This document shows, one piece after another, positions 54,101 to 62,340 of a DNA stretch of 64,000 bases. Position 1 is the first letter of the stretch, and each line of letters begins with the position of its first letter. The position numbers were made by a program, and so were the translations under genes. Below the pieces are notes generated by a model that was not told where the DNA came from, ran no database searches, and saw only the letters and a list, made by a program, of their open reading frames with translations. This DNA is from Siphonodentalium dalli (taxonomy: Eukaryota > Mollusca > Scaphopoda > Gadilida > Siphonodentaliidae). The stretch is taken from the NCBI GenBank assembly GCA_032622095.1, contig CP136067.1, forward strand, positions 196,626,052 to 196,690,051. Reading direction: 5' to 3'.

Positions 54101-54583
54101 GGGGGCAAACCAATCAGGTGGGCACTTTTCCAAAATTTGCATAAATAAAAATGTGACAAAATGAGACACAGAAATTTAGTGAGAATTGACACTAATGTTT
54201 GATATATTATAATAAATAATGCATGTCTTGTCATTGACCTTGCCAAAATAGTGGTCCTCGAGGAGGAATAGTCCACTCTCCTGTGAATCATGGACTATTC
54301 TTCTTCGAGGACCACTATTATGGCATATATGCATTATCTATATATTAAAATCAGAATGGATGAATATCAAATGGTTTAATTCATTTGACATTGATTATTT
54401 ATTATCCAAGTGAATTTGAACACTTTGCATATCAATCTAGGTTTTCCAGATGAATGGCTGGCAGAAAATGTGGCACATTTGTTGATTCTATCTGGTGATG
54501 TCATTTCCAGCAAATTACTAATCAGCAAAGCCATCAATGGTAGAATGATGGAGCTGTCCAGCATTACTACCTCGTTCTGTCTA
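41978..54583 (+). CDS. FBXO47: FBXO47, F-box only protein 47 (seven exons, C-terminus not found)
   Basis: F-box protein expected to act as substrate adaptor of an SCF-type ubiquitin ligase. In animals FBXO47 and its nematode orthologue PROM-1 are meiotic prophase factors. Exons are 41978-42158, 43113-43280, 44237-44313, 44736-44922, 47937-48107, 51570-51728 and 54441-54583, giving 1086 nt (362 codons). All introns are GT-AG and all phases agree. Recognisable landmarks in order: an N-terminal basic region (KKPRRSERLEIK), the F-box (LLPLELKFLILRYLN then IEELSVL), GLLIKRSTCLYSTKDRLKFL, LTCYGKFLHTVISGWDETEC, KAFWLSRILKPWPMVQQSRL with LYILFGP, EWTEDDVVSLIDEL, and FPDEWLAENVAHLLILSGD with SKAINGR. 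Human FBXO47 is about 452 residues, so roughly the last 80-90 residues are unaccounted for. The start ATG has A at -3. The introns are full of MITEs. Confidence 0.92.
42215..42341. mobile_element. Small foldback, CAGTCCTCGAAA ends (FBXO47 intron 1)
   Basis: CAGTCCTCGAAATTGGCC at the left; CTAATTTCGAGGGCTG at the right. The same family is at 56442-56565. Flanks GGTTAAT and GTTAAGT are only similar, so target duplication is uncertain. Confidence 0.6.
43113..43280 (+). CDS. FBXO47: FBXO47 exon 2
   Basis: Acceptor TTGATTTCAG ends at 43112. The split codon ATT (Ile) continues the F-box as IEELSVLTITTKAFRNLI. Donor GTGAGT at 43281. Phase 1 at both ends. The rest of the exon (FIPKSSLHQFLNVEKQ) corresponds to the region just after the F-box in vertebrate FBXO47. 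Confidence 0.88.
43529..43967. mobile_element. hAT MITE H3 in FBXO47 intron 2
   Basis: Termini TAGGGCTGCAATGATTCA and TGAATCATTGCAGCTCTA, flanked by the exact 8-bp duplication CCCATCAA at 43521-43528 and 43968-43975. Subterminal GCGATGCGTATCGCA and GATGCATTGCATCG motifs replace the ATTCGA repeats of H1 and H2. 439 bp, no coding sequence. Confidence 0.9.
44237..44313 (+). CDS. FBXO47: FBXO47 exon 3
   Basis: A short 77-nt exon, acceptor TTTCAG at 44231-44236, donor GTAGGT at 44314. Encodes G-LLIKRSTCLYSTKDRLKFL and SDFLTK, closely following the vertebrate GLLFKRCTLLLPTKERLKYI segment. Ends in phase 0. Confidence 0.88.
44736..44922 (+). CDS. FBXO47: FBXO47 exon 4
   Basis: Acceptor TTACAG at 44730-44735, donor GTCTGT at 44923. 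Encodes VMCCNTDF, then CISLTCYGKFLHTVISGWDE and the following helical stretch. The LTCYGxFL and GWDExEC motifs are conserved with vertebrate FBXO47. Confidence 0.9.
44990..45765. repeat. Tandem-repeat element in FBXO47 intron 4
   Basis: Three diverged ~160-bp units share ACCATGGGAACCT, GGTGGAGTTATCCCC, TTGCAACATGCATAATTTTG and TTATTCCTACATTTTTAGGT. Left border has GTCCGTCCATCCATTGTCCG. Similar in style to the element at 37376-38296. Confidence 0.65.
45766..46748. other. FBXO47 intron 4, unannotated part
   Basis: Includes three short GTACTGTTATT repeats at about 46552-46632; otherwise nothing recognised. Confidence 0.4.
46749..47855. repeat. Three tandem ~237-bp units, each containing a 123-bp foldback (FBXO47 intron 4)
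   Basis: Units start at 46749, 46987 and 47224. In each a foldback runs from CAGCCCTCATAATTGGCTAC to AATTAAGAGGGCTG, followed by a 114-bp spacer. The third foldback is split by MITE B3. Solo relatives are at 55846-55888 and, inverted, at 57778-57890. Confidence 0.88.
47335..47734 (-). mobile_element. TTAA MITE family B, copy B3 (empty site present next door)
   Basis: TTAA-CCCTTTACCCAACAAACC to CTGTTGGGTAAAGGG-TTAA, 400 bp, two intact hairpins (47488-47556, 47636-47704). The uninterrupted target TCTGAATTAAGAGGGCTGAA occurs in the two preceding tandem units (46855 and 47093), so the insertion duplicated exactly TTAA. Confidence 0.95.
47937..48107 (+). CDS. FBXO47: FBXO47 exon 5
   Basis: Acceptor CACCAG at 47931-47936, donor GTAATG at 48108. 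Encodes the best-conserved block of the family, KAFWLSRILKPWPMVQQSRL followed by LYILFGP. A 152-bp MITE (48130-48281) begins only 23 bp after the exon end. Confidence 0.92.
48130..48281. mobile_element. TTAA MITE family C, copy C7, 23 bp after FBXO47 exon 5
   Basis: TTAA-CCCTTTCATGATGAGAGC to GCTCCAGTCATGGAAGTG-TTAA with a single hairpin module (48181-48234). 152 bp. Confidence 0.85.
48282..48808. other. FBXO47 intron 5, unannotated part
   Basis: Short minus-strand open frames only; nothing recognised. Confidence 0.35.
48809..49135 (-). CDS. Unrecognised hydrophobic ORF inside FBXO47 intron 5
   Basis: An open frame of 108 codons with two hydrophobic stretches (around residues 55-75 and 78-99) and an acidic C-terminus (EIKEDDQF). 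It lies antisense within intron 5 of FBXO47. No conserved motif was recognised and no splice partners were identified. It may be a chance ORF, a retained transposon fragment, or a terminal exon of a nested gene. Confidence 0.15.
   Translation of the reverse strand: MRSSPSEEWLLILHQIVLIGTVNKVQRKAGMQNICIAHDMSSAHDVTLVTARVHLTLSVTMCILPTGVAPLISAFNIATVIKVVVSIVCCGAYMLLVHYLEIKEDDQF
49136..50880. other. FBXO47 intron 5, unannotated part
   Basis: Contains a family F fragment at about 49696-49770 (TTATCTGAAGATTTCCTAAG ... TAGTAAAGAAAGGGTTA). The rest is AT-rich without recognised features. Confidence 0.4.
50922..51299 (+). mobile_element. TTAA MITE family B, copy B4, between 45-bp direct repeats
   Basis: TTAA-CCCTTTACCCAACAGAAC to GTTTGTTGGGTAAAGGG-TTAA, two intact hairpins (50953-51021, 51089-51156). 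Flanked by two identical 45-bp sequences, each bounded by TTAA (50881-50925 and 51296-51340). Confidence 0.93.
51570..51728 (+). CDS. FBXO47: FBXO47 exon 6
   Basis: Acceptor CTCTTACAG at 51561-51569, donor GTGAGC at 51729. Encodes GCVLWNEMCEHTLSG, a helical stretch, and QEWTEDDVVSLIDELTS, matching EWTADDVISLVDEL of the vertebrate protein. Phase 1 on both sides. Confidence 0.9.
52352..53546. mobile_element. 1.2-kb element with ~150-bp inverted ends made of GGACCCTGGC subrepeats (FBXO47 intron 6)
   Basis: Left end GGCTGATACGGACCCTGGCT continues as seven or eight diverged ~16-bp subrepeats up to 52500. The right end (53400-53546) is the inverted counterpart. The interior has a GGATA microsatellite (52736-52755) and a second inverted pair CCATTTATGGGACCATCTCA (52893-53050). 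No coding capacity recognised. Confidence 0.8.
53555..54070. repeat. Dispersed repeat (inverted relative to 21630-22140)
   Basis: Blocks CATCTCTAGATGGGAGC, GCCATCTTGGATTTTACTCT and CATATCCCTCATCCGATGAT. Repeated internally with a similar period to its relative in the MRPL32 intron. Confidence 0.6.
54246..54317. repeat. Isolated 72-bp hairpin (FBXO47 intron 6)
   Basis: AATAGTGGTCCTCGAGGAGG AATAGTCCA pairs with TGGACTATTCTTCTTCGAGG ACCACTATT around a ~14-bp loop. It lies 124 bp before exon 7. Confidence 0.75.
54441..54583 (+). CDS. FBXO47: FBXO47 exon 7 (last one visible)
   Basis: Acceptor ATCAATCTAG ends at 54440. Encodes FPDEWLAENVAHLLILSGD and SKAINGRMMEL, matching the vertebrate REWLLENNARLLMLSGN and SKAVNGRTIEL. 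The most consensus-like donor is GTGAGT at 54584 (phase 0); GTAAAT at 54588 is an alternative. No continuation with the vertebrate C-terminal motif (MDW.VK...) was found downstream in the window. Confidence 0.85.
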
Positions 54584-54587
54584 GTGA

Positions 54588-55345
54588 GTAAATATCATTA
54601 CCCGTATACCCAGTTTCCTTTGTCTTCCCCAGACTAGGACATCGATTGTGGCAAACGCTGGCCGACAATAATCAAGTCATTTGTCTTCTATTGTGTATTT
54701 TGTTAAAGACGTACATATTTTGCACTTATTTCTGTGAATCAATCAGGCAAGTGAGTACCCAGGCACGTGGCCCACTGAAAGAATATAGAGCATTCCACTA
54801 ATAATAGCGAAAATCTCATATGCATTGATTGTACCAGTTCAGAAAATACAACATCTGAACTCTGCACAATTGTAATCATTTAATTCTAAATTTGTGATGA
54901 ATATTATGGCGATAAACAAATGTCATTGAGTATATTGCCAATAAAATATGATGCATATAATAACTATATATAAAATCCAAGCATTTGTATGTGTGTTTGT
55001 TTGTAACTATGTCATCGCATTTGGTGCGTTTAAAAATATATCACCCTCATGTTTGATTGCACCCAAATTCGACCATGATCTTAAATTACGACACGTAAAA
55101 TTTTGGTTCAAGACAACCTAAGATATAAAGCATTTGCCAAAGGTTATGAAGGCGATATTTTCCCTGATGTAAAATGTTTCTCTGAAGGCGAATGTGCTTT
55201 CAGCGGCACCCGTCATTATGAATCACCAAAGCCAAATTCGGGATAAACTCTGCGCACCGTTTGCTGGCTTTCTTTATATCGTTATCAGTGGTGACAATAT
55301 TTTCCTGCTATCAGTTGTAATCCATCTTGTTTGATCTCAGACTTA
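54588..55345. other. Downstream of FBXO47 exon 7, unannotated
   Basis: No exon matching the expected FBXO47 C-terminus was recognised here or later in the window. Confidence 0.35.
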
Positions 55346-55735
55346 GAGGGGCATAAATGAGCATTCCTCATAAGCTTAGAAGATATGTAGTAAATTGGTA
55401 CATATATGTTCATATGACCAGGGGAATGTGATGGGATAGGCACCTTGACCTCAGATGACTACTTAAAAGGGGACTAATAAATTACTGGACCAATAAAGAG
55501 CATTTATCATCAGCTCAGAAGATAAATTGGTGCACAGAGGTAACATGGCACAGGGAATGTCATGGGATAGGTGCCGTTGACCTCAAATGACTTAAAGAGG
55601 CACTATTAATTAGCAATTTGTTATCAGCTTAAAAGATAAATGGTAACTCTATCCGGAGAGTGTCATGCAATAGGCGCTTTTACCTCAGGTGACTAAAAAT
55701 TATTTCAAATGACTTGAAGGGGCACTAATAATTTA
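55346..55735. repeat. Diverged ~120-bp tandem repeat, about three units
   Basis: Recurring ATCAGCTCAGAAGATAAATTGG, GGGAATGTCATGGGATAGG and TTGACCTCAAATGACTTAAA. Confidence 0.65.
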
Positions 55736-56163
55736 CTAATTCTTCACACAATTTTCATGCATGTCATATTTGTCTCCCGTTATTTTTGCTGGCAATCTAT
55801 TCATATATAAGATTGATGTTGTGTGCTGCCAAAGAGATGCCAAAGCGGATTGCTGAAGCCAAACAGTCTGAATTAAGAGGGCTGGATGGTATACGTCTGT
55901 GGGGAAATAAAAAAGTAAAAATAAAGACCAACTGCCCACACTGATTTGAAAAAATAATTGCCCATGAAACAAAACATTCAATTTGTTTGGCCTAATATTT
56001 GAATGTCTTGTTCTTGGAGCACATGCTGTCTGTAAATTAGATAATTTTTTAAGTATGAAGTATTGAAATAATCAGCAAACATATTATTTTATAGTTTAGC
56101 ACTGCTATAACAATTCTTTATTCTGAGGTTGTGTTTGACAATGTTAACCCTTTATTTACTAAA

Positions 56164-56345
56164 TACAGTAATGCCCTAAATAATTGGCTCCTTAACCACA
56201 GGAGAATTATGGGTAACTTTTCAGGATTTAGTCTGAAATATGGCTTGTTGCCATTCATCGGAAAGACATATTTCCAACTAAATCCTGAAAAGTTACCCAT
56301 AATTCTCCTGTGGTTAAGGAGTAGATTATTTAGGGCATTACCATA
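56164..56345. mobile_element. TA-target foldback family E, copy E8
   Basis: TA-CAGTAATGCCCTAAATAAT to GGGCATTACCA-TA, 182 bp, inserted in a family F element. Confidence 0.88.
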
Positions 56346-56441
56346 CTCATTTACGAGTGGTACCCTTAGGAAATGTTCAGATAATAAGTTAAAAAAATGA
56401 GGCCGTTTATTGAACTTATTATCTGAACATTTCCCATCAAT

Positions 56442-56565
56442 GACAGTCCTCGAAAATGGCCACTTCAATAAGCAATGCCATTGGAACTTACATGGCAACT
56501 TGTGGAATCTATAATGCCACAGCATTAAATTTGAAGTGGGACACTTTTCCTAAATTCGAGGGCTG
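56442..56565. mobile_element. Small foldback, CAGTCCTCGAAA ends (copy 2)
   Basis: CAGTCCTCGAAAATGGCC to CTAAATTCGAGGGCTG; flanked by CAATGA on both sides, a possible 6-bp target duplication. Confidence 0.65.
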
Positions 56566-56691
56566 CAATGAATAGGAATCCCTTTGTACTGGTGTTATCT
56601 CTTTGTTATCTGCTTATATTTCCTGACATCCCTCCAGATGAATATTAGACCATTCCAGTCTGATGGGAGAATCCATATAGCAGATAAGGGG

Positions 56692-56987
56692 TTAACCCTT
56701 TCAGTGCCAGGGGCCGATCTCATCGGCCCTAATTTACGGTCTGTAAAATCGGCCCTATTTATTTTTTATATTTTTTTGGGTTGAATTTTTTTTGGGTATG
56801 CTTAAGCATGCTATAGCGAATTTAAAAACAAACTGGATAAAACCTTAGGGGCATGTTATAACTCAAAACTATCACCAAGTATTCATAGTAATAAGTTTGA
56901 TGCCCATGAAAAACATATATAAGAGAATGCATTGGCACAGGGTATATGGGTTGATACAAAAATCGGACCTGGCACTGAAAGGGTTAA
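56692..56987 (-). mobile_element. TTAA MITE family A, copy A3
   Basis: TTAA-CCCTTTCAGTGCCAGGGG to CCTGGCACTGAAAGGG-TTAA. Only half of the hairpin module remains (56911-56937). Confidence 0.88.
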
Positions 56988-57777
56988 ATATCCTTGTTAT
57001 AAAAGCCAGCTGATCCCCACACAAACAGCTTAGTACCTGACTGAAGACAGTTTTCTTGTGATCAATTCTGAATTGAGTGATACATATTATATAGCTCCCA
57101 AGCAGACTCAATGGTAATGGAGTTTGTCTTGATCTATATAGTGAGGAATGTGTAGTTATATGTAATTTTATAGAAATACCATTAACAATCAAATCAGTCT
57201 GAGCTGATTGATGACTTCATGGAGCTGATTGTTTTCCATCAGTCTTATCCGATGACATGACAAGTATTAGGCCTCTCGAAGTCATTCCTTTGGTCTTAAT
57301 TTATGGAGAAGTCTTTGAGATCAGGCTCCTAAGGAAGCTGATTTTCACAATGTTAAATATGTGATTGTGCCTAAGTGTTCAGTTTGTGTGGGCACGGATC
57401 AGCCAAGCTCGGTTTCAAAGAGGGAGAGATCATTCATCCCTATTCTGTTATTAGCGAAAAATGTATTGTTATCAGGGAGAAATCATAACCGCTTATACCA
57501 ATAGGTATTATGCAAAACAAGTGCTTATTAGACCATAAGACGCTAGAAATAATCCAGTTAATTTCATTGATATATGCATTAATGTTTTCTTTCTTCTGAG
57601 ATATATGCATATTTCATGTGGCGCATTTCATGGAAAAGAAACCTTCGATATCTCCCTCTAAACTATAGCAGACAAAAATATCCTAAGTCTGGGAAATTCC
57701 AATTTGCATCCCCCCCTTGATTTGGAAATTTCCAGCATAACACCCCCTTTATGGTTGGAAATTTCCAACTCGTGGCT
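56988..57777. other. Unannotated stretch
   Basis: No gene or repeat recognised. Confidence 0.35.
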
Positions 57778-57890
57778 ATTTCAGATTTTTTGGCTTCGGC
57801 AATCCACTACGGCAACTATTGCCATCGGTCCAGATTTCTTCAGCAAATGGCTTTGGCATTGCTGATTTCTAGCCAATTATGAGGGCTGAA
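57778..57890. mobile_element. GAGGGCTG foldback, solo copy
   Basis: TTTCAGATTTTTTGGCTTCGG CAATCC to CAATTATGAGGGCTGAA: inverted relative of the foldback found in the 46749-47855 array. Confidence 0.7.
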
Positions 57891-57892
57891 CT

Positions 57893-57972
57893 GGGGTGAT
57901 AATGTGAAGCGCTCAGAGCCCCTTATAAGGGGGGGGTAAGCGCTATATATAAGTTTCACTATTATTATTAGA
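57893..57972 (+). mobile_element. SINE 3' tail
   Basis: GTGAAGCGCTCAGAGCCCC followed by GGTAAGCGCTATATATAAG and (ATT)n. This is the shape of a widespread SINE tail with AAGCGCTATATAAAT. Only the 3' part is present. Confidence 0.5.
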
Positions 57973-58602
57973 ACAATAATTGTCCGAGCTTCGTCAAGAC
58001 TACTTGTACTCACGCAGCATTAATTGTATTGAAACTTAGATCGAGACAATCGTCCACCATCGACTTTGGTATGAGAATCATTGATTTTGTCTTAAGGCCT
58101 AAGGTATATCAGTAGGTCTGAGACATGGCTAGACAATCTTTAAGTTCATTACATCAAATCAAACTCATTAACAGTATCTCCCAGGCAGAAGAGATGTCCG
58201 AACTGAGGTATGAGTTTACTCCCTAGTAATTGGATAATCATGTGGGCTTGGCTGTCCTCAATTTGCGCTAACAAAACTGACAACAATTTGCTATTATTCC
58301 GATGTCTGAGATAGATGGGAAATGAACCTGAAATTTGTTCTCTTAATAGGTTGACATGATATTGGTCTTATCCCAGACTTCTCTGAGGAATTTCAGGCTG
58401 ATGTGACATCCTCACGGAAGAGGACAAAAGAATTAGTTTATTTAAGCTTTTTGTGTGGGATTCCTTGGAAATCATGGTCATGTGTGGGCAAATTCGATTG
58501 TTCAATTGATAAAGACTGCTAAATTTCCTATTTGGAAAATTCAACAACACATAAAATTAATTGGATCGGGACAACATTTTTTCTCTCAAGATTTTGTTGT
58601 TG

Positions 58603-58633
<31 letters not shown>

Positions 58634-59868
58634 ATTAAATGGTATGACATATCTCTATGCAATTTTTTCCTCAAGTGACCTCAATATATCTTTGTTGAAT
58701 TTCTTATTTTCCACAACAATTGACTTCTCAAATTATTTGCACAACTCCCTTTCCAAATCAATTCCACGGTGGAACCGTGGAAATCATATTTATCACATAA
58801 TTAACCCACAAAACCAGCTTCATAATATTGGTAAGACACATGTGTAATATTAGCGCATGTGATGACATCACGCCATTATTTAAATGACTTGCGATTGCTG
58901 AAATTTATGATTGTTGTTTACGATGAACACTTCGCGTTTTTTTTATCATGTGATAAAAGGTATCTCAAACTCGTTCTATTTTATACGTAATTTTTCAACC
59001 TCATCCACTAAATTTTATTTGAGCCTCGGTAAACCTTGGCTCAAATCAAATTTAGTGAACTCAGTTGATAAATTCCGTATAAAATAGAAACTCATGTGAG
59101 ATCCTCTATTTCTTTTCTCTTACATTCATCTGCCAAAAAAGTGACTGTTGACAGCAATTCTATTTTTGATTAGTTCTTCCTTTGTAAAACATGTATTTGT
59201 GCATATTTATAGCAGTTCATGATTGCTACCTTCGATTTCCCATTGATTTGCCAATTGAGTTCATCCAGGCAAGTTATCCGACCACTTGATATCTTTATTC
59301 ACTTGAGAATTCACTCTTTACCTATGTACTGTCGTGTCTGGAATAAAAGTGCAGTCTGGAATATAAGTGCAGGGCGGAAAAACTGACCAGAATTAATATA
59401 AGCGCAGACTGCATGGATTTTAAGTGCAGGGTGGATATTTTCATAAAAATACAGCCTTGCACTTTACCAGTACATGTAGCAGTGAATGGGTACCTGACCA
59501 AAAAGAGTGGGGATGGATACTAGTACATACTTGTCCTAATAAGCTTTTGAAAACAGAGGTTCTGTTTCAAGGTGGTAATAGTACTACCGTGGTGTTACTG
59601 CTTCTTATGTACCAGTAATTAAATTCCCACCATAAATAGTAAATACCAATGATCTTCCATGGGTAAGCTAAGTGCAGCGAATCAAAGATTGTATATACTA
59701 TAATACTAGTAGAGCATCCATATATCATAAGTTCGTCACATGGCCAGACAAGAAATTCAGCAAAGACAAGCGTGTTTTTATCAAATTAATTCCTGCAGCA
59801 TTGACCCAAAAGACACCCCAGGTTGCCACTTATTCCCATGTCGTTATACGACCCTCTCATCAAACAGT
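57973..59868. other. Unannotated stretch with poly(T) tract
   Basis: A T-run at 58603-58629; otherwise no recognised features. A weak inverted pair GAGCCTCGGTAAACCTTGGCTC lies at about 59021-59042. Confidence 0.35.
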
Positions 59869-59974
59869 AAGAGCTTTCCAATGAATGGCAACAAGCCATA
59901 TTTCCGACTAAACCTGAAATGTTACCCATAATTCAGCTGTGGTTAAGAAGTCGATTATTTTGGGCATTACTGTA
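59869..59974. mobile_element. TA-target foldback family E, copy E9 (right half only)
   Basis: AGAGCTTTCCAATGAATGGC to GGGCATTACTG-TA; the left half is missing. Confidence 0.85.
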
Positions 59975-60107
59975 TTTGTCTCCATATTTGGAGGAATAAA
60001 CATCTCTCTGACCATGACATGGTGAAACAGCCCTCGTAATTATACCTATGCCAAAATACAATGCCATAGAAAAAGCTGTAGAAGTCAAGATAGAATTTCC
60101 TACAAAC

Positions 60108-60486
60108 TTAACCCTTTACCCAACAGAAGGGCCCTGTGCCAATGCATTCTCTTATATATGCGAGTCGACCATAGGTCGCCTCGCATATATAAGAGAATGC
60201 ATTGGCTTAACACATTAAAAATTATAAAATTGTTAAAGAATGTAAGAAAAAATGGTAAAAAAAGATTTTTTTAGGCCAATGCATTCTCTTATATATGCGA
60301 GGCGACCTATGGTCGACTCGCATATATAAGAGAATGCATTGGCACAGGGTATAACTGTAACTATCACACTGTGGTCAAGGAGCCGGTTCCAATGATATCC
60401 ATATTTGTATGGTTTTATTGAGACAGACTCAAGATAATTTAGGCCGTTGCAGCTTTATTTGGCCGGTTTGTTGGGTAAAGGGTTAA
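60108..60486 (+). mobile_element. TTAA MITE family B, copy B5
   Basis: TTAA-CCCTTTACCCAACAGAAG to GTTTGTTGGGTAAAGGG-TTAA, two intact hairpins (60138-60206, 60276-60341). It abuts the start of dispersed repeat G. Confidence 0.93.
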
Positions 60487-60800
60487 AGTGATATGAAACA
60501 CTCTGGTAGGGTGATCAAATAGAAATGGAGAATAATCTTGTTCAAAGTAGCTGTTTTACAAATATTATATGTAATTGACAACACACACCGTCATTCTTAT
60601 ATATTTATTAAATGCAGTGACTGTCGATGGCGAAATCGTTTTAGTTAGTTTATCGCCGATAGATGCGTCCCGAATCGAGTAGTAAATATTTACAATTGAG
60701 CATAGTTCAGACGAGTGGTACGGTTGATTTGCTTGAGATTTTCGGCGATGTTAGTAGAATGCTACAGACCTCCAGTTGGCATAGCACCTGAATACTAACT
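60487..60800. repeat. Dispersed repeat G, longest copy
   Basis: AAGTGATATGAAACACTCTG through GATGGCGAAATCG and TTTATCGCCGATAGATGCG. Matches 33061-33250 and, more weakly, 11888-12051. Confidence 0.65.
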
Positions 60801-61688
60801 TATCTGTTTCATGCACCCTAACAAGTACATAATATGTCTTTAAACCAATGACGTAGGAGAAACATGCAAATTTATGGTTGGTGACATACATGTACATGTA
60901 GATGTGAAATAACAATTTCTTTTATTATCCGCTCAATCCACATAGAAGCCAGTAAAGGATATATCTCTTGTGTTCACTCATTCTTTAGCTCAGCACTATT
61001 ATTTTGAGCTGCAGTGTCATTGCCACTTACATTTTCAACTCATAAGTCAAACTCCATACAGCGCCCTCTACGCTATCGCTGCGATATATCACTGCCACAA
61101 TGAGTGTACTTTGCAGACGATAAATCTATTTTTACATATCGTCGCGGAACTGTATTTACTACTATTTAGTCACCTATTATCTTGTTTTGACCACCAAATT
61201 TTTTTTAAAGTTTGCAATAATGGTAATTGTTTCGGTATTGATAAGAACAATATGAACTGAGCCAGACATAGACAATTTTAATCCTAAAACATAAGAACTA
61301 AAAACACGTAAGAATTCCTTACCAATTAATATCATTATGGCAGTGGTATCTCAGCGGAGCGATGGGAGATAACTCTGCCTGGAGTTTGCTCATAAGTATC
61401 TCTGAGCTTATTGTCCTTACAGACACAACTAGACTAAATCATCTGTTTCCCTGGGTAAGCAGGAAGAAATAAATGAGTTATGTGTGTCTGTCTAGAAGAC
61501 GTACACACAGTCACGGTGCAGTATAGATTACCAATTCAATTTCATTCAGGAACAATCAATTCTTTTGCGCTCTTAAATTTAAGTCATTTTTCACACGGGT
61601 GACAGGAAGAAACTCATTTTTTAGAATTGTTATTATGTTTCACACTACAACACTTCTACTGCTGCGTCAAAGGTTCCTGGCTCTGTTA
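60801..61688. other. Unannotated stretch
   Basis: A 96-codon open frame (60970-61260 +) has no recognised domain. No repeat family identified. Confidence 0.35.
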
Positions 61689-62181
61689 TACAGTAATGCT
61701 GTAAGTAATCGACTCCTTAACCCTTTGAGTGCCAGGGGCCGATCTCATCGGCCCTAAACCTACAAAATAAGTCTGTTAAAGAATATAAGAATAAATTATT
61801 AAAATTGTAAAAAATTGTAAAAAATTGTAAAAAAATAAAATTGTTAGGCCAATGCATTCTCTTATATATTCGAGGCGACCTATGGTCGACTTGCTATATA
61901 TGCAAGGCGACCTATGGTCGACTCGCATATATAAGAGAATGCATTGGCACAGGGTATATGGGTTGATACAAAAATCGACCTGGCACTCAAAGGGTTAACC
62001 ACAGCAGAATTATGGGTAACTTTTCAGGATTTAGTCGGAAATATGGCTTGTTGACATTCATCTGAAAGCTCTCACTGAGAGGTTTCCGATGAATGGTAAC
62101 AAGCCATATTTTCGATTAATCTGAAAAGTTACCCATAATTCTGCTGTGGTTAAGGAGTCTATTACTTAGGGCATTACTGTA
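61689..62181. mobile_element. TA-target foldback family E, copy E10, interrupted by A4
   Basis: TA-CAGTAATGCTGTAAGTAAT ... GGGCATTACTG-TA. The left arm is split at GACTCCTTAA / TTAACCACAGC by MITE A4. Other E copies show the intact site GACTCCTTAACCACAGC. Confidence 0.9.
61717..61998. mobile_element. TTAA MITE family A, copy A4 (nested in E10)
   Basis: TTAA-CCCTTTGAGTGCCAGGGG to CCTGGCACTCAAAGGG-TTAA. Contains an enlarged hairpin module in which the GCGACCTATGGTCGACT part is repeated (61850-61948). Confidence 0.93.
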
Positions 62182-62205
62182 GGAGATTATAGGTTGTTAC
62201 AAGCC

Positions 62206-62340
62206 TGATTATAACGTGTCTGTCATTTGCAGAATGAGGTCCCCAGAGGGTGAGTTTAGTGACGCTATCCCACATAGCAGGCTAGCATCACTAAATTCAC
62301 CCTCTGGAGACTTCATTCTGCTGAGGCCTCATCTTCTCGG
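62206..62340. mobile_element. Family D foldback, copy D5 (one hairpin)
   Basis: ACGTGTCTGTCATTTGCAG then a hairpin GAATGAGGTCCCCAGAGGG ... CCCTCTGGAGACTTCATTC (62233-62320). Truncated after GAGGCCTCAT. Confidence 0.7.

Larger units (their letters stand above)
56142..56690. mobile_element. Family F TTAA element, host of two nested insertions
   Basis: Left TTAA-CCCTTTATTTACTAAA and right CATATAGCAGATAAGGGG-TTAA. Contains GGAAATGTTCAGATAATAAG with its inverted copy (56366-56436), plus nested E8 (56164-56345) and a CAGTCCTCG foldback (56442-56565). The right TTAA adjoins MITE A3. Confidence 0.6.

Noticed and set aside
58603-58847. Poly(T) acceptor plus open frame at 58644 as an exon
   Set aside because: The T-run is a homopolymer or retroposon tail; the protein is low-complexity and matches nothing expected.
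60970-61260. Possible final exon of FBXO47
   Set aside because: The translation does not match the expected C-terminal block and lacks a convincing acceptor in phase.
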